From positions 1 through 64,000 of the forward strand of contig NZ_JANEYT010000009.1 in NCBI RefSeq assembly GCF_024357955.1: DNA of 64,000 nt, read 5' to 3'. Position 1 is the first letter of the stretch. The number at the start of each line of letters is the position of its first letter. Shown here one piece after another: positions 10,394 to 19,035 of this stretch. This stretch comes from Photobacterium pectinilyticum. GTDB lineage: Bacteria > Pseudomonadota > Gammaproteobacteria > Enterobacterales > Vibrionaceae. The notes below the pieces were generated by a model. The model was not told the DNA's origin, made no database searches, and was given only the letters and a program-made list of their open reading frames with translations. Both the position numbers and the translations under genes were made by a program.

Positions 10394-11713
10394 TTAGGAC
10401 TTTCCTTGATTATCATCGTTTCCTGACAGCAAGCTATCCCACGACGCCTGCCACGGCTGTTGCTGGTAGCCCGACATTGATGTTTGGCTTTCGGAGTTAG
10501 CCGCGCTGAACGACGTTGCTGTGCTGGCCTGCAAATCATGTGTCGTCAGTCCCCCCTTAGCTGCTCGCATATCAGTTTCAGACCAACCCTCCTCACCTTT
10601 ATATCCATTCTGTACAATCTCAGCGGAGCCGATATTGTCAACGGGTTGCAGTGTTGACATTTCACTGGCTAGATCGCCCAACGCCAACGTTTCGAGGTTT
10701 TCTTCTGTTGGCCGGTAGCCCTCCCTGCCATAGAGCTTATCGAGCAAATACATCACCGAATGAGGGGCTAAGTCCTCGTCTTGCTTAAGCATCTTATAGA
10801 CTTTGTTTGCCACATTCTGAACCCCGAGAATAGTATCTATATCAAGGAGCTGAACGACTTCATCTCGTGCTTCTTTGGCCTGCTTATAACCATTCACATA
10901 TGCCAAGGAATACCAAATATAGGCGATAGTGGCATCGGTCATAGTGGTGCGATTATGCATCTTGGCCACCAGCATCTGGGCCTCACCGTCCCCTCTTTCG
11001 GCCGCCCGCTCAAGCCAATACATGGCTCGGTGACAGTCCTTACTCACACCAATACCCACCTGATAACAAAAAGCGGTTTTCATAAAGCCATTGATATCCC
11101 CTTGCTTTGCCGCTCGAAAGCGCCACAAAAATGCCTCCAGAGGCTGATGTGGCTGGGCAAACTCAGACAGGTACCAATCACCAAGAAACAGCATCGCGGC
11201 TATCAGCTCTTTGTCTGCAGCCTCCTGTACCATTTCCAAACCCGCTTCGACATCGATGTCAGTTCCCTGACCACGGATCAGTAGCAGTCCAAGTTCAAAT
11301 AACTCTTTCGATTCGCCGCACTTCGCTTTGACTACCTGCTCCCAGTATCGCGATTTGGCTTCACCTTCAGGATCGTCAATATCGGCCCGACACAAGCGAG
11401 CCAATGCATTCTGGGCAATGATATTGTCGAGTTTGGCCGCTTTGTCATACCAGTTAATGGCTTCTCGCACATTGGTCAGTTCATATTCCTTGGCTAAAGA
11501 CAACTGACTCGATACGTGACCGGTCTGCGCCTTGAAAATCTTTTCTTCACGCTCGGCAATTTTCGCTTTTTCCAGCACTTGCTGATATCGAGCTTCTTTC
11601 TGCCGCTTTTCAAGCAAAAGCTGTTGCTGTTTGCCCTGGGAGGCAAAAACACGGTATAGGATCCACGCCAGTAAGCCTGCTGAAAGGCCTGTCACAACCA
11701 TTAGATAAGGCAT
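10394..11713 (-). CDS. membrane-anchored Sel1-repeat protein
   Basis: A protein of 439 residues with one N-terminal membrane segment (MPYLMVVTGLSAGLLAWILY), then a charged coiled-coil (residues ~25-60, rich in K/E/Q), then a run of Sel1-like (SLR/TPR) helix pairs such as AINWYDKAAKLDNIIAQNALARL and AMYWLERAAERGDGEAQMLVAKM. Such repeats serve protein-protein contacts. The last ~80 residues are low complexity, rich in S/T/Q/N. The start at 11713 has AGGGG closely upstream; a longer frame to 11779 adds no recognisable sequence. The orientation suggests a cytoplasmic anchor at the inner membrane. The partner is unknown. Confidence 0.7.
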   Translation of the reverse strand: MPYLMVVTGLSAGLLAWILYRVFASQGKQQQLLLEKRQKEARYQQVLEKAKIAEREEKIFKAQTGHVSSQLSLAKEYELTNVREAINWYDKAAKLDNIIAQNALARLCRADIDDPEGEAKSRYWEQVVKAKCGESKELFELGLLLIRGQGTDIDVEAGLEMVQEAADKELIAAMLFLGDWYLSEFAQPHQPLEAFLWRFRAAKQGDINGFMKTAFCYQVGIGVSKDCHRAMYWLERAAERGDGEAQMLVAKMHNRTTMTDATIAYIWYSLAYVNGYKQAKEARDEVVQLLDIDTILGVQNVANKVYKMLKQDEDLAPHSVMYLLDKLYGREGYRPTEENLETLALGDLASEMSTLQPVDNIGSAEIVQNGYKGEEGWSETDMRAAKGGLTTHDLQASTATSFSAANSESQTSMSGYQQQPWQASWDSLLSGNDDNQGKS

Positions 11714-12019
11714 ATCCCCTCTACACTTCGAATTTATATTTATATAATACCGAACATCTACCGCATTCGCTGAGACCACTCCCTCTTTCCCAAAAGCAGC
11801 GGTCTTTTTCTCTTTGATTACTTATATCGACCAACAGATCAAAAACTGGAGGGGAGATTCCCCATAAGTATATGACAAATCCTCTCTATTCAGCTTGTTT
11901 GAATTCGAAATAAAGCCAACAAAAACAAGCATAAAAGTAAATCAGTGCTAAATTTGTTAGTGGTTACTGGATCTTGGTAGCCTCCACAGAATCATTGCCA
12001 GTAAGGATAAGGAGCAAGG
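11714..12019. other. divergent intergenic region
   Basis: AT-rich promoter region between the Sel1 gene and the yiaW-like gene; no gene or repeat recognised. Confidence 0.4.
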
Positions 12020-12403
12020 ATGTTTCTCGACTATTTTGCCTTAGGCGTTTTATGCTTTGTCGCGGTATTCCTGTTCTACGGGATCATCGCCATTCACGAT
12101 ATCCCCTATGAAATTTCAGTAAAACGTAACCACCCCCATCAAGATGCAATTCACTATGCTGGCTGGGTGAGTCTATTTACCTTACATGCCATTTGGCCGT
12201 TTCTGTGGATTTGGGCCACGCTTTGGCGCGAAGATCGCGGCTGGGGATTTACCAAAATCCAAAACGAGCAGAACGAGTTGCACCATGAAATACTGAAGCT
12301 GTCAGAGCAAGTCGAGCACCTCACCGGTAAAGTTGCAGAATTGGAAGTGATACAGGCCAGAAAAGATAACTCGACAGACACCCAGCAGGGAGGTGAGCAC
12401 TAA
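12020..12403 (+). CDS. yiaW: DUF3302 inner-membrane protein, YiaW-like
   Basis: Small inner-membrane protein of 127 residues with two hydrophobic segments (about residues 3-24 and 47-68), a conserved WREDRGWGF stretch and a C-terminal coiled-coil (ILKLSEQVEHLTGKVAELE). It matches the E. coli YiaW type, which is paired with the HlyD-like YiaV. AAGGAGCAAGG precedes the ATG. The stop overlaps the next start by one base (TAATG). The function is not established; it probably assembles with YiaV in the membrane. Confidence 0.8.
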   Translation: MFLDYFALGVLCFVAVFLFYGIIAIHDIPYEISVKRNHPHQDAIHYAGWVSLFTLHAIWPFLWIWATLWREDRGWGFTKIQNEQNELHHEILKLSEQVEHLTGKVAELEVIQARKDNSTDTQQGGEH

Positions 12404-13533
12404 TGGATCTATTACTCATTCTGACCTATGCCGCGCTGTGTATTGCCGTTTTTAAAATCTTCAATATCCCACTCAACAAGTGGACCGTACCTACCGCAGT
12501 GCTCGGCGGCATTATTCTGATTGGTACCTTGATATTGCTGATGAACTACAACCATCCGCATAGCAATATGGGCGGGCAATTTTATGTAACAACGCCCATT
12601 GTTTCAGGCGTGAGGGGCAAGGTGATAGAGGTACCTGTTAAGGCCAATACCCCAGTCAAAAAAGGTGATGTACTTTTCCGTATTGATCCCACCCTGTACG
12701 AAGCTGAGGTCCAACTGCAGTTGGCCGCCCTTGCCGAAGCAAAGCAAAATGTTCTGGGCCTTGAAGCGGCATACCACGCAGCCAAAGCCAGTACCGAGCG
12801 GGCGATAGCCGAACGTGATCGGACTCTTAGCCAATACCAGCGCTATGAACAGGGGTTTAAGCGCGGTGCGTTTACCAAATCGGAAGTCGATAACCGCCGC
12901 CAATTCTACCGCAGTGCCGAGGCTTCTCTTTCAGCTGCACGGGCGGAAGAACAACGCGCCAAGCTAACCTACGAATCGCAAATCATGGGAGAAAATACAG
13001 CAATAGCTAAGGTCCGCGCCCAGCTGATCCAAGCCCAATTCAACTTGGAAGAAACCGTGGTCCACGCTCCGACGGCTGGCTATGTCACTCAAGTAACGTT
13101 GCGCCCCGGCATGATGGCTGTTCCCTTGCCACTAAAACCGGTGATGACTTTTATCCACCAGGAAGAGCAGTTTTTTATCGGTGCCTTCAGGCAAAATTCG
13201 CTGCTCAGGCTACGCCCTGGGTTTAAGGCCGACTTTATCTTTCGTGCCCTGCCTGGCAAGACGTTCCAGGGTGAAGTGATCGAGGTATTACCGGCTATTG
13301 GAGAAAGCCAAGTTCAAGCCTCAGGTGTTCTTTATGGCAGCGATCAGCTGCTACGCCAAGGCCGTCCATTGGTTAAACTGAAAATCACCGATGATCTGAC
13401 TGAGTATCACCTGCCACAGGGGGCAAATGTCGAAATTGCGGTTTACTCAGACAGCTTCGAACATGTCTCGGTTATGCGTAAAGTACTGATCCGAATGAAA
13501 AGCTGGCAGAACTACCTGTTCCTTGATCATTGA
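12403..13533 (+). CDS. yiaV: HlyD-family membrane fusion protein, YiaV-like
   Basis: Periplasmic adaptor of the HlyD/EmrA type, 376 residues. It has two N-terminal hydrophobic stretches, then a split biotinyl-lipoyl domain (VSGVRGKVIEVPVKANTPVKKGDVLFRID and later VVHAPTAGYVTQVTLRPG) around a long alpha-hairpin (residues ~90-210), then a beta-barrel domain. Proteins of this shape bridge an inner-membrane component to the outer membrane. No outer-membrane channel or ABC/MFS pump is adjacent, so its partner beyond the YiaW-like protein is open. A four-copy TTGATCA repeat covers its stop codon. Confidence 0.85.
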   Translation: MDLLLILTYAALCIAVFKIFNIPLNKWTVPTAVLGGIILIGTLILLMNYNHPHSNMGGQFYVTTPIVSGVRGKVIEVPVKANTPVKKGDVLFRIDPTLYEAEVQLQLAALAEAKQNVLGLEAAYHAAKASTERAIAERDRTLSQYQRYEQGFKRGAFTKSEVDNRRQFYRSAEASLSAARAEEQRAKLTYESQIMGENTAIAKVRAQLIQAQFNLEETVVHAPTAGYVTQVTLRPGMMAVPLPLKPVMTFIHQEEQFFIGAFRQNSLLRLRPGFKADFIFRALPGKTFQGEVIEVLPAIGESQVQASGVLYGSDQLLRQGRPLVKLKITDDLTEYHLPQGANVEIAVYSDSFEHVSVMRKVLIRMKSWQNYLFLDH

Positions 13534-13550
13534 TCATTGATCATTGATCT
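13523..13550 (+). repeat. four tandem TTGATCA units over the yiaV stop
   Basis: Three exact 7-base TTGATCA units and a fourth TTGATCT at 13523-13550. The stop codon TGA (13531-13533) lies in the second unit. Each unit holds a GATC (Dam) site. Confidence 0.9.
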
Positions 13551-13620
13551 GAAAAAATCACAATAAATAAGAATAAGGTACTAAATTACAATAACTTGTA
13601 AAGAAAGACACTAAGGTGGT

Positions 13621-13642
13621 GTGGCCTTGACTCTAAGGCCAC
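13621..13642 (+). terminator. hairpin after yiaV
   Basis: GTGGCCTT (13621-13628) / AAGGCCAC (13635-13642), 6-base loop, without a T tract; a weak terminator or mRNA-stabilising stem. Confidence 0.35.
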
Positions 13643-13809
13643 CCAACCAATGAGAACCTTAGCGAACAATTTGTTTGCTTTTATATGACCAATCGCAGCA
13701 AACCGTTTTTCACTCATAAGCATTACTGCGATGGGTTCTTTTGGGAGGAAATCGACACTGTTATTCGATCGATATGCATTATTGACTTTATTCAGTCAAT
13801 ACAGCGCCA

Positions 13810-14817
13810 TCATTTTCTCAGGGTATTACGCTCGACCAACTCCACCGGGATCATCAACTTCACTAACGCACGGTCTTCTGACTGAACTTGATTAAGCAAT
13901 AACTTCACCGCCTCTTTGGCCAAGCGATTAAAATCCTGTTTAAACGTTGAGAGCTGGTATCCCAGCCAGCTGGCTTGGGGAATATCATCAAACCCAATGA
14001 CTTGGATATCTTCAGGGATCGACAAACCAAATTCACTGCGAGCAATATCCATCAGGGCAATGGCTAAAGTGTCTGTCGAACAGAAAAAAGCATCAGGATG
14101 ATGATCTTCAGCTAACACAGCCCGAATACCATCGAGCGCCTCTTCATACACATAACTGGTCTGAATATCCCTTGGCGTTTGGCCAGTCAAAGACTGAAGC
14201 TCCTCGGTGAATCCCTCAAGGCGTTCGGTATTGGTATAAGCAGGAATATTACCGGTCAAGTATGCGAGCTGTTCAGCACCACGCTGTACCAGCGTACGCG
14301 CGGCTATTTTCCCCGCACTGTAGTTGTCACTGATCGCTGAACTACACTTTGTTCCCTCTTCAATACGCGCAAATTGAACAATCGGGATATTAAAATCACG
14401 ACATTCCTCATACAGAGCAGTATTGAACTGTGCAGAGGCAGCCATCACACCATCAACACGGTATTGGAAAATATTCGGGATCGAGTGTTGCTGCTGGTCA
14501 TCAAGCTCCCAAGGGATCAATACTGCTGAATAGCCGTTTTTCTGTAACTCTTTACTGAGCAGCTGCAAGGTTTCCATATGAATAGGATAATCGGAGTCAG
14601 GGAAAACCAAGCCAATCAATCTCGATTCATTGGTTGTCAAACTACGAGCAAATGCATTTGGGCGATAGTTAAGCTCTTTGGCTGCCGCAAACACCTTTTC
14701 ACGGGCTGTGGCGGAAACTGAACTCCCATCAATGAATACGCGAGACACCGTCGACTGGGATACACCAGCAAGCCTTGCAACATCACTAGCGGTAACTGGT
14801 TGTTTTTTAACAGACAT
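13810..14817 (-). CDS. LacI-family transcriptional regulator
   Basis: Repressor-type regulator of 335 residues. The HTH and hinge are VTASDVARLAGVSQSTVSRV and NAFARSLTTNESRLIGLVFP; the effector domain has AFFCSTDTLAIALMDIA and IQVIGFDDIPQASW. It differs from ScrR throughout and probably controls a different sugar or organic substrate. The nearest candidate targets are the porin gene directly upstream on the same strand (15033-16124) and the SnoaL-like/MFS genes beyond it, but I saw no shared operator that proves this. Confidence 0.85.
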   Translation of the reverse strand: MSVKKQPVTASDVARLAGVSQSTVSRVFIDGSSVSATAREKVFAAAKELNYRPNAFARSLTTNESRLIGLVFPDSDYPIHMETLQLLSKELQKNGYSAVLIPWELDDQQQHSIPNIFQYRVDGVMAASAQFNTALYEECRDFNIPIVQFARIEEGTKCSSAISDNYSAGKIAARTLVQRGAEQLAYLTGNIPAYTNTERLEGFTEELQSLTGQTPRDIQTSYVYEEALDGIRAVLAEDHHPDAFFCSTDTLAIALMDIARSEFGLSIPEDIQVIGFDDIPQASWLGYQLSTFKQDFNRLAKEAVKLLLNQVQSEDRALVKLMIPVELVERNTLRK

Positions 14818-14953
14818 ATTAGGGATTCGGTTGAAACTATTGGAATAATTATATCAAACAACCCTTTGAATGCGCATGCAATTTTATCTAGCTATAAGGA
14901 AAAACAGAAATGCCTCATTTTACCATATCGTAAATTGTCATCATCGACATAAC

Positions 14954-14990
14954 AAAAGCCGCTACCAGCGTCCGGACTGATAACGGCTTT
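14954..14990 (-). terminator. terminator after porin gene
   Basis: On the minus strand AAAGCCGTTATC pairs with GGTAGCGGCTTTT (14954-14990), followed by GTTATG; 43 bases beyond the porin stop. Confidence 0.65.
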
Positions 14991-15032
14991 ATCGTTAATT
15001 TCTTTTCTGTTCGACTACTTACACCTTAGTGA

Positions 15033-16124
15033 TTAAAAGTAGTAACGAATACCAGCAGAAAGCTTGTCATCGGTGTTAACAAACTCTGCACCGTTCCATT
15101 TATCTTTACCTTCATCGAACTGGTACTCCGCCCAAAGTAGGAAAGTATTCTTAGTAAAGTGGTATTCCACACCCGGGGTGAAGGTTTTACGCTCATAGCC
15201 CTGTGCACGCCCATCCGTTTCGGTCATATAGTTAGCATTGAACGTAGCACGAAAGCCATTATTGAAATGGTAATGGGTATAAAGCTCACCACCGCGTGAG
15301 TCGAAGAATTCTGCACTGGTATCTTTACCAACAACTTCCCAGCTATCTGCGGTGTGGAAAGTCATTCCCAAGAAGTAATTCGCCGAGCTGTAATTCAGGC
15401 CAACAAGACCGATGCGGGCTGTGTCACCGTTTTGTGTGCTGAAGTGATCAATAACACCGTTAATATCGGTAATTTCGTTCTGGTGGTAAGCAGCTCCCAC
15501 AGTTAGGCCCGCAGCGATTGGGTAAAGTACCGATGCGCCGATGCCATTCTTCAAGGTCGCCGTCGAATCGCCAGCGAGGCCTACATCGGTGCGTGTTGTC
15601 TGATAGGTGAAGCCATATTTCAGATCACCAAGATTATTGCGGTAAGTCAGAGAGTTTGCAGCACGGCCAGTACCACTGCTAATCCCCAAATCTGAGAGGT
15701 TGTAAACGTTTGATCCTCGGGTTCCGTAGGTGCGGCCCATATCGGTGAACCAAGCTACATCGTAGAACGTTGACCACTGCTTGGTACCTGCGGCAATTTT
15801 GCCGTATTTGTCGTGCTCGACACCGGCATAAAGTAGGCGGTCATAAATGTCACTACCGTTGGAGCCGGAGTTGTAACCCCATTCAGCATGGCCAAAGCCC
15901 TGCCAATCATTATCTAGCTGCTTAACGCCTTTAAGGCCAAAGCGCGAACTACCACTGTTCCAAACGGGCTCGGAATCACCACCGTTATCTTGGTAGCGCG
16001 CTTCAAAGCGACCATCGATAGTCAGGCTATCGCCGCTGTCGTTAAAGAAGGTATGAGCAGCGACCGCAGAACCTGAAGTCAGTGCAGCCATTATAATCAG
16101 AGATAGTTTTGTTTTATTCATCAT
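15033..16124 (-). CDS. Gram-negative general porin (OmpC/OmpU type)
   Basis: Outer-membrane trimeric porin of 363 residues. A signal peptide (MMNKTKLSLIIMAALTSGSAVA) is followed by LTIDGRFEARYQDNGG, typical for strand 1, and by SRFGLKGVKQLDNDWQGFGHAEWGY. The barrel ends in the strand SAGIRYYF with terminal Phe. The ATG at 16124 has GAGG eight bases upstream. It lies in a same-strand group with a SnoaL-like gene and an MFS gene on one side and a LacI regulator on the other, which suggests a role in uptake of the same unknown substrate; a terminator separates it from the upstream pair. Confidence 0.85.
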   Translation of the reverse strand: MMNKTKLSLIIMAALTSGSAVAAHTFFNDSGDSLTIDGRFEARYQDNGGDSEPVWNSGSSRFGLKGVKQLDNDWQGFGHAEWGYNSGSNGSDIYDRLLYAGVEHDKYGKIAAGTKQWSTFYDVAWFTDMGRTYGTRGSNVYNLSDLGISSGTGRAANSLTYRNNLGDLKYGFTYQTTRTDVGLAGDSTATLKNGIGASVLYPIAAGLTVGAAYHQNEITDINGVIDHFSTQNGDTARIGLVGLNYSSANYFLGMTFHTADSWEVVGKDTSAEFFDSRGGELYTHYHFNNGFRATFNANYMTETDGRAQGYERKTFTPGVEYHFTKNTFLLWAEYQFDEGKDKWNGAEFVNTDDKLSAGIRYYF

Positions 16125-16204
16125 ACTACTTGCCTCAAAATCAGGCGTCAGCAACCCTCAGGCTGACATCCTGACAAATTGATAAATATTGTTTTTTTAA
16201 TCGT

Positions 16205-16231
16205 AAAAAAGGGCGCCCCAAAGGGACGCCC
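16205..16231 (-). terminator. rho-independent terminator after SnoaL-like gene
   Basis: Minus strand: GGGCGTCCC TTTG GGGCGCCC-type stem (16211-16231) followed by TTTTTTACG. Confidence 0.85.
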
Positions 16232-16284
16232 GACATCGCACAGGCGTGCTATCTTTCACAAGAGGAAAATGTGGAGCTTGCGAA

Positions 16285-17301
16285 TTACAGTGCTGGGTTC
16301 AAAATTTGCTGAGTACGCTCAAATACATCCAAACCCTGCTGCTTCAGCCAGTATGGAAGGTCGATAAGAACCCAGTTCTCGGACAGTTTGTCGCCGTCAC
16401 GGTAGTAAACGTCAACCACTTGCATGTCTGCACGCACTTCGCCACCAGTCATACCTAGGAAACCACCAGTTGGTGTGTTTGAAAGGTTTGGCCAGCCGAA
16501 GAAACAAGAGAAGTTACCTTCAGCGAAACGACAAACGTGGCCGTTAAACTTCTTGTCTTTTAGGTTGTTACGGAACGGCAGTTGGTGCTGCTGCTGGTAA
16601 CGAGGGATAGTGTATGATGCACCGATACCACATGGGCCGTACCAGATCATGTCTTTTGACCAGCTCTTAGCCAGTACTTCTGGTGGGCAACCCATCGCGC
16701 CGCTGTCGTTAAGTGCAGATAGATCATCAACCATCTTGTTAACAAGAGCCAGAGTCGCAACACCTTCTTCTGGCGCAGCATCTTCAAACAGTAGACCGTC
16801 GTGGTTACGTGGGCCAGGGTAAACGAAGTGCTTGCCCGTTGAAGGAGGTAGTGGGTAACAACCCGCTTGATCCATCATGCCTAGAAGGTCAAGGAAAAGA
16901 CCGGTCTTAGTGATCTTGCCATCAACAACACAGTTAAATTCTGCGTAGCGAACGTTCATGATCTTACCAGTAGGACGCATGCCTAGGAATTCAGCGTCTA
17001 GTAGACCCATGAAGTGACCCATGCTCATAACCCACGTTTCGCCTGGCGTTACTTCGTTTTCACCGCCGATAAAGATATCTTGACGACGCTGCATGCGAGT
17101 CATTGACTTCATTAGTGGAGACCAGAAAACGTCAGCGGCTGCTTGTGCGCCTTCTTGCTCGCGGAATGGGTAAACGCCACGCCATAGGTAACCTTCAGAT
17201 GTATGTGCTTTTAGTACTTCAGCAACGTTTTCGTGAGTTGCGTTTTCCATTGCGTCGAAGTAGTTACGTACAACGTGTTTCGCTTCTTGATACTTGCTCA
17301 T
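16285..17301 (-). CDS. two-domain SnoaL-like (NTF2-fold) protein
   Basis: A protein of 338 residues made of two SnoaL/ester-cyclase-like halves. Each is of the NTF2 fold: residues ~10-140 (NYFDAMENATHENVAEVLKAHTSEGYLWRG) and ~180-330 (YYRDGDKLSENWVLIDLPYWLKQQG). This family includes polyketide cyclases and uncharacterised small-molecule enzymes; the substrate cannot be named. The ATG at 17301 has AGGA eight bases upstream. Codon choice is strongly biased to abundant codons, suggesting high expression. It follows an MFS transporter on the same strand with a UUCG-capped hairpin between, so the two are probably one transcript: import, then conversion. Confidence 0.7.
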   Translation of the reverse strand: MSKYQEAKHVVRNYFDAMENATHENVAEVLKAHTSEGYLWRGVYPFREQEGAQAAADVFWSPLMKSMTRMQRRQDIFIGGENEVTPGETWVMSMGHFMGLLDAEFLGMRPTGKIMNVRYAEFNCVVDGKITKTGLFLDLLGMMDQAGCYPLPPSTGKHFVYPGPRNHDGLLFEDAAPEEGVATLALVNKMVDDLSALNDSGAMGCPPEVLAKSWSKDMIWYGPCGIGASYTIPRYQQQHQLPFRNNLKDKKFNGHVCRFAEGNFSCFFGWPNLSNTPTGGFLGMTGGEVRADMQVVDVYYRDGDKLSENWVLIDLPYWLKQQGLDVFERTQQILNPAL

Positions 17302-17363
17302 AATGCAAATCCTGTCTTTATTTAATCTCAACAGAGCACAGTCTGTCGTTGATAATGGTTGTA

Positions 17364-17383
17364 GGCTTCGCTTCGGCGAAGCC
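17364..17383 (-). other. UUCG-type hairpin between MFS and SnoaL-like genes
   Basis: GGCTTCGC (17364-17371) TTCG GCGAAGCC (17376-17383), a perfect 8-base stem with a 4-base loop and no T tract. It is more likely an mRNA-stabilising or processing stem than a terminator. Confidence 0.6.
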
Positions 17384-17393
17384 CAAAATTTCG

Positions 17394-18680
17394 TTAAGCT
17401 GTTGCTTTATCTTTCTTTGAGAACACGCCGCTTTTAAGCGTTTCTGGTAGAGATAGCCATAGTAGACCCGCTAAGATCCATACGATTGGCGAGCCCCACA
17501 TTGCTGTTTGTAGGTCTGAACGCTCTTGGATGAATACCAACACCATGGGTGCCCACATACCAATCAGACGGCCACCGTGGAACAGAGCAGCGCCGAAACT
17601 ACGAAGGTGTGCTGGGAACAATTCTGAGAAGTAACCACCCCAAACCGCACTTGATGCAAGACCAAAGTTATAAACAAGGCCAAGGATCGCTAGCATGTTT
17701 AGCCCCATGAAAGTAGCGTCAGATGGTGCGATAAAGAAGATTGACGCCATGATACCGGCAAGGATGAAGCCGAATGCATTCACCTTACGGCCCCACTTAT
17801 CGGCAACTGCACCCCAAACCCACGCACCTAATAGGCTACCAAATGCTGAGATTGAGAAGATAACGCCCATGGTTTGACCATCGAACATGCGTACTTCTTT
17901 TAGGTACGTTGTTACGAAACCATTGAAGAATTGGAAGCCGTAAAAGTTCATGCCAGAAAGCAGAAGACACGTTAATGTGATGCGTAGATTAGTACCGCGG
18001 AACATCTCGCCCCATGATCCTTTCTTCGCCTCAATATCCTTACCATTTGCGTCTTGCTGTACTTCTTCACCAAACGCAATCACTTTTTTGTCACTTGGTA
18101 GAACAAAGAACATAACAACAGCAGCAACTAGTGGTGGAACACCACCAACAATCATCATATTTTCCCATGCAGCATCAATGCTTGCTAGGTAAGCTGCATA
18201 CGCACCCATTGCCATGACAGCCACAGAGAACATAGATGAAGCAAATGCCGTCAATTTACCGCGAACAGAGTCAGTGAATAGACCAATCATCAATGAAACC
18301 GCAACCGTGAAATAACCACCCAGTGCGATACCAACAATGAAACGCATTGCCGCCCAGCCTTCATAGCTGGTAAAACTCATGTTAAGGATTGTCGCAGCAC
18401 CATTGATCGCAGTAATTGTGATCAGTACGTTTTTCTTGCCGAACTGGCTTGCGAACCAAGCACAACTTAGGGCGCCAATCAGGGCACCAAGTGATTGCCA
18501 AGTATAGAACTGGGCAGTATGTGCAAGGGTGATACTGTCATAGGCGTCGACGATGTAGGGACGGACGTAATCTATAACCACGAAGTTGTAACAGTAAAAC
18601 ACGTAACCAACCAAAATCGCCAAATAGGCAGCTGCGCGTTGCACCATTGGAACTTCGTTCATGTGTTTCTTGCTTGTCAT
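17394..18680 (-). CDS. MFS transporter (sugar/aromatic-acid symporter type)
   Basis: Inner-membrane major facilitator of 428 residues with twelve predicted helices. Conserved loops include CAWFASQFGKKNVLI (loop 2-3), SVRGKLTAF, and WGAVADKWGRKVNAF (loop 8-9). A cytoplasmic mid-loop lies around residues 205-235 (EEVQQDANGKDIEAKKGSWGEMF). The ATG at 18680 (MTSKKHMNEVP) has GAGGA upstream. Paired with the SnoaL-like gene, it probably imports that enzyme's substrate. Divergent from the SSS symporter gene. Confidence 0.8.
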   Translation of the reverse strand: MTSKKHMNEVPMVQRAAAYLAILVGYVFYCYNFVVIDYVRPYIVDAYDSITLAHTAQFYTWQSLGALIGALSCAWFASQFGKKNVLITITAINGAATILNMSFTSYEGWAAMRFIVGIALGGYFTVAVSLMIGLFTDSVRGKLTAFASSMFSVAVMAMGAYAAYLASIDAAWENMMIVGGVPPLVAAVVMFFVLPSDKKVIAFGEEVQQDANGKDIEAKKGSWGEMFRGTNLRITLTCLLLSGMNFYGFQFFNGFVTTYLKEVRMFDGQTMGVIFSISAFGSLLGAWVWGAVADKWGRKVNAFGFILAGIMASIFFIAPSDATFMGLNMLAILGLVYNFGLASSAVWGGYFSELFPAHLRSFGAALFHGGRLIGMWAPMVLVFIQERSDLQTAMWGSPIVWILAGLLWLSLPETLKSGVFSKKDKATA

Positions 18681-19035
18681 GAGCGAATAATCCTCTAAAT
18701 TTATTTGTATCACCCTTGTTAAACAATTGGGTGACCGAAGCTGTGTAGAGGGTCTATCCCCCCTTCCGCTTTCTGGTGGCAGATATTACACAGCCATGCA
18801 GGGTAAAAACCGTGATACAAATCAATTTTACATGAATGCGTACCCAAAAAAGGATTTCATGGGACATCGATCACACTCAGTATGTTTTTTATACAGATAA
18901 CACTAAAAACCCTGTCAACATTGATCACGATCACGCAAACATACCAATGAAGTCCCACATCAAGGTGATTTTATGTACTATCCATCGCGATAATTATTCG
19001 GGCAACGCCCATAGAAACAACAAGGCAAACCCATT
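18681..19035. other. divergent promoter region of MFS and SSS transporters
   Basis: 355 bases without a gene. GCTGTGTA (18738-18745) and TACACAGC are inverted about 45 bases apart, and a CRP-like site lies at 18920-18935. Confidence 0.4.
18920..18935 (+). promoter_or_regulatory. possible CRP site upstream of SSS/serine dehydratase genes
   Basis: ATTGATCACGATCACG matches the CRP consensus TGTGA-N6-TCACA at 8 of 10 positions with the correct spacing, about 100 bases before the symporter start. Catabolite control is inferred. Confidence 0.35.

Noticed and set aside
13685..13885. 66-codon plus-strand frame
   Set aside because: Overlaps the LacI-family gene on the other strand and has no ribosome site.
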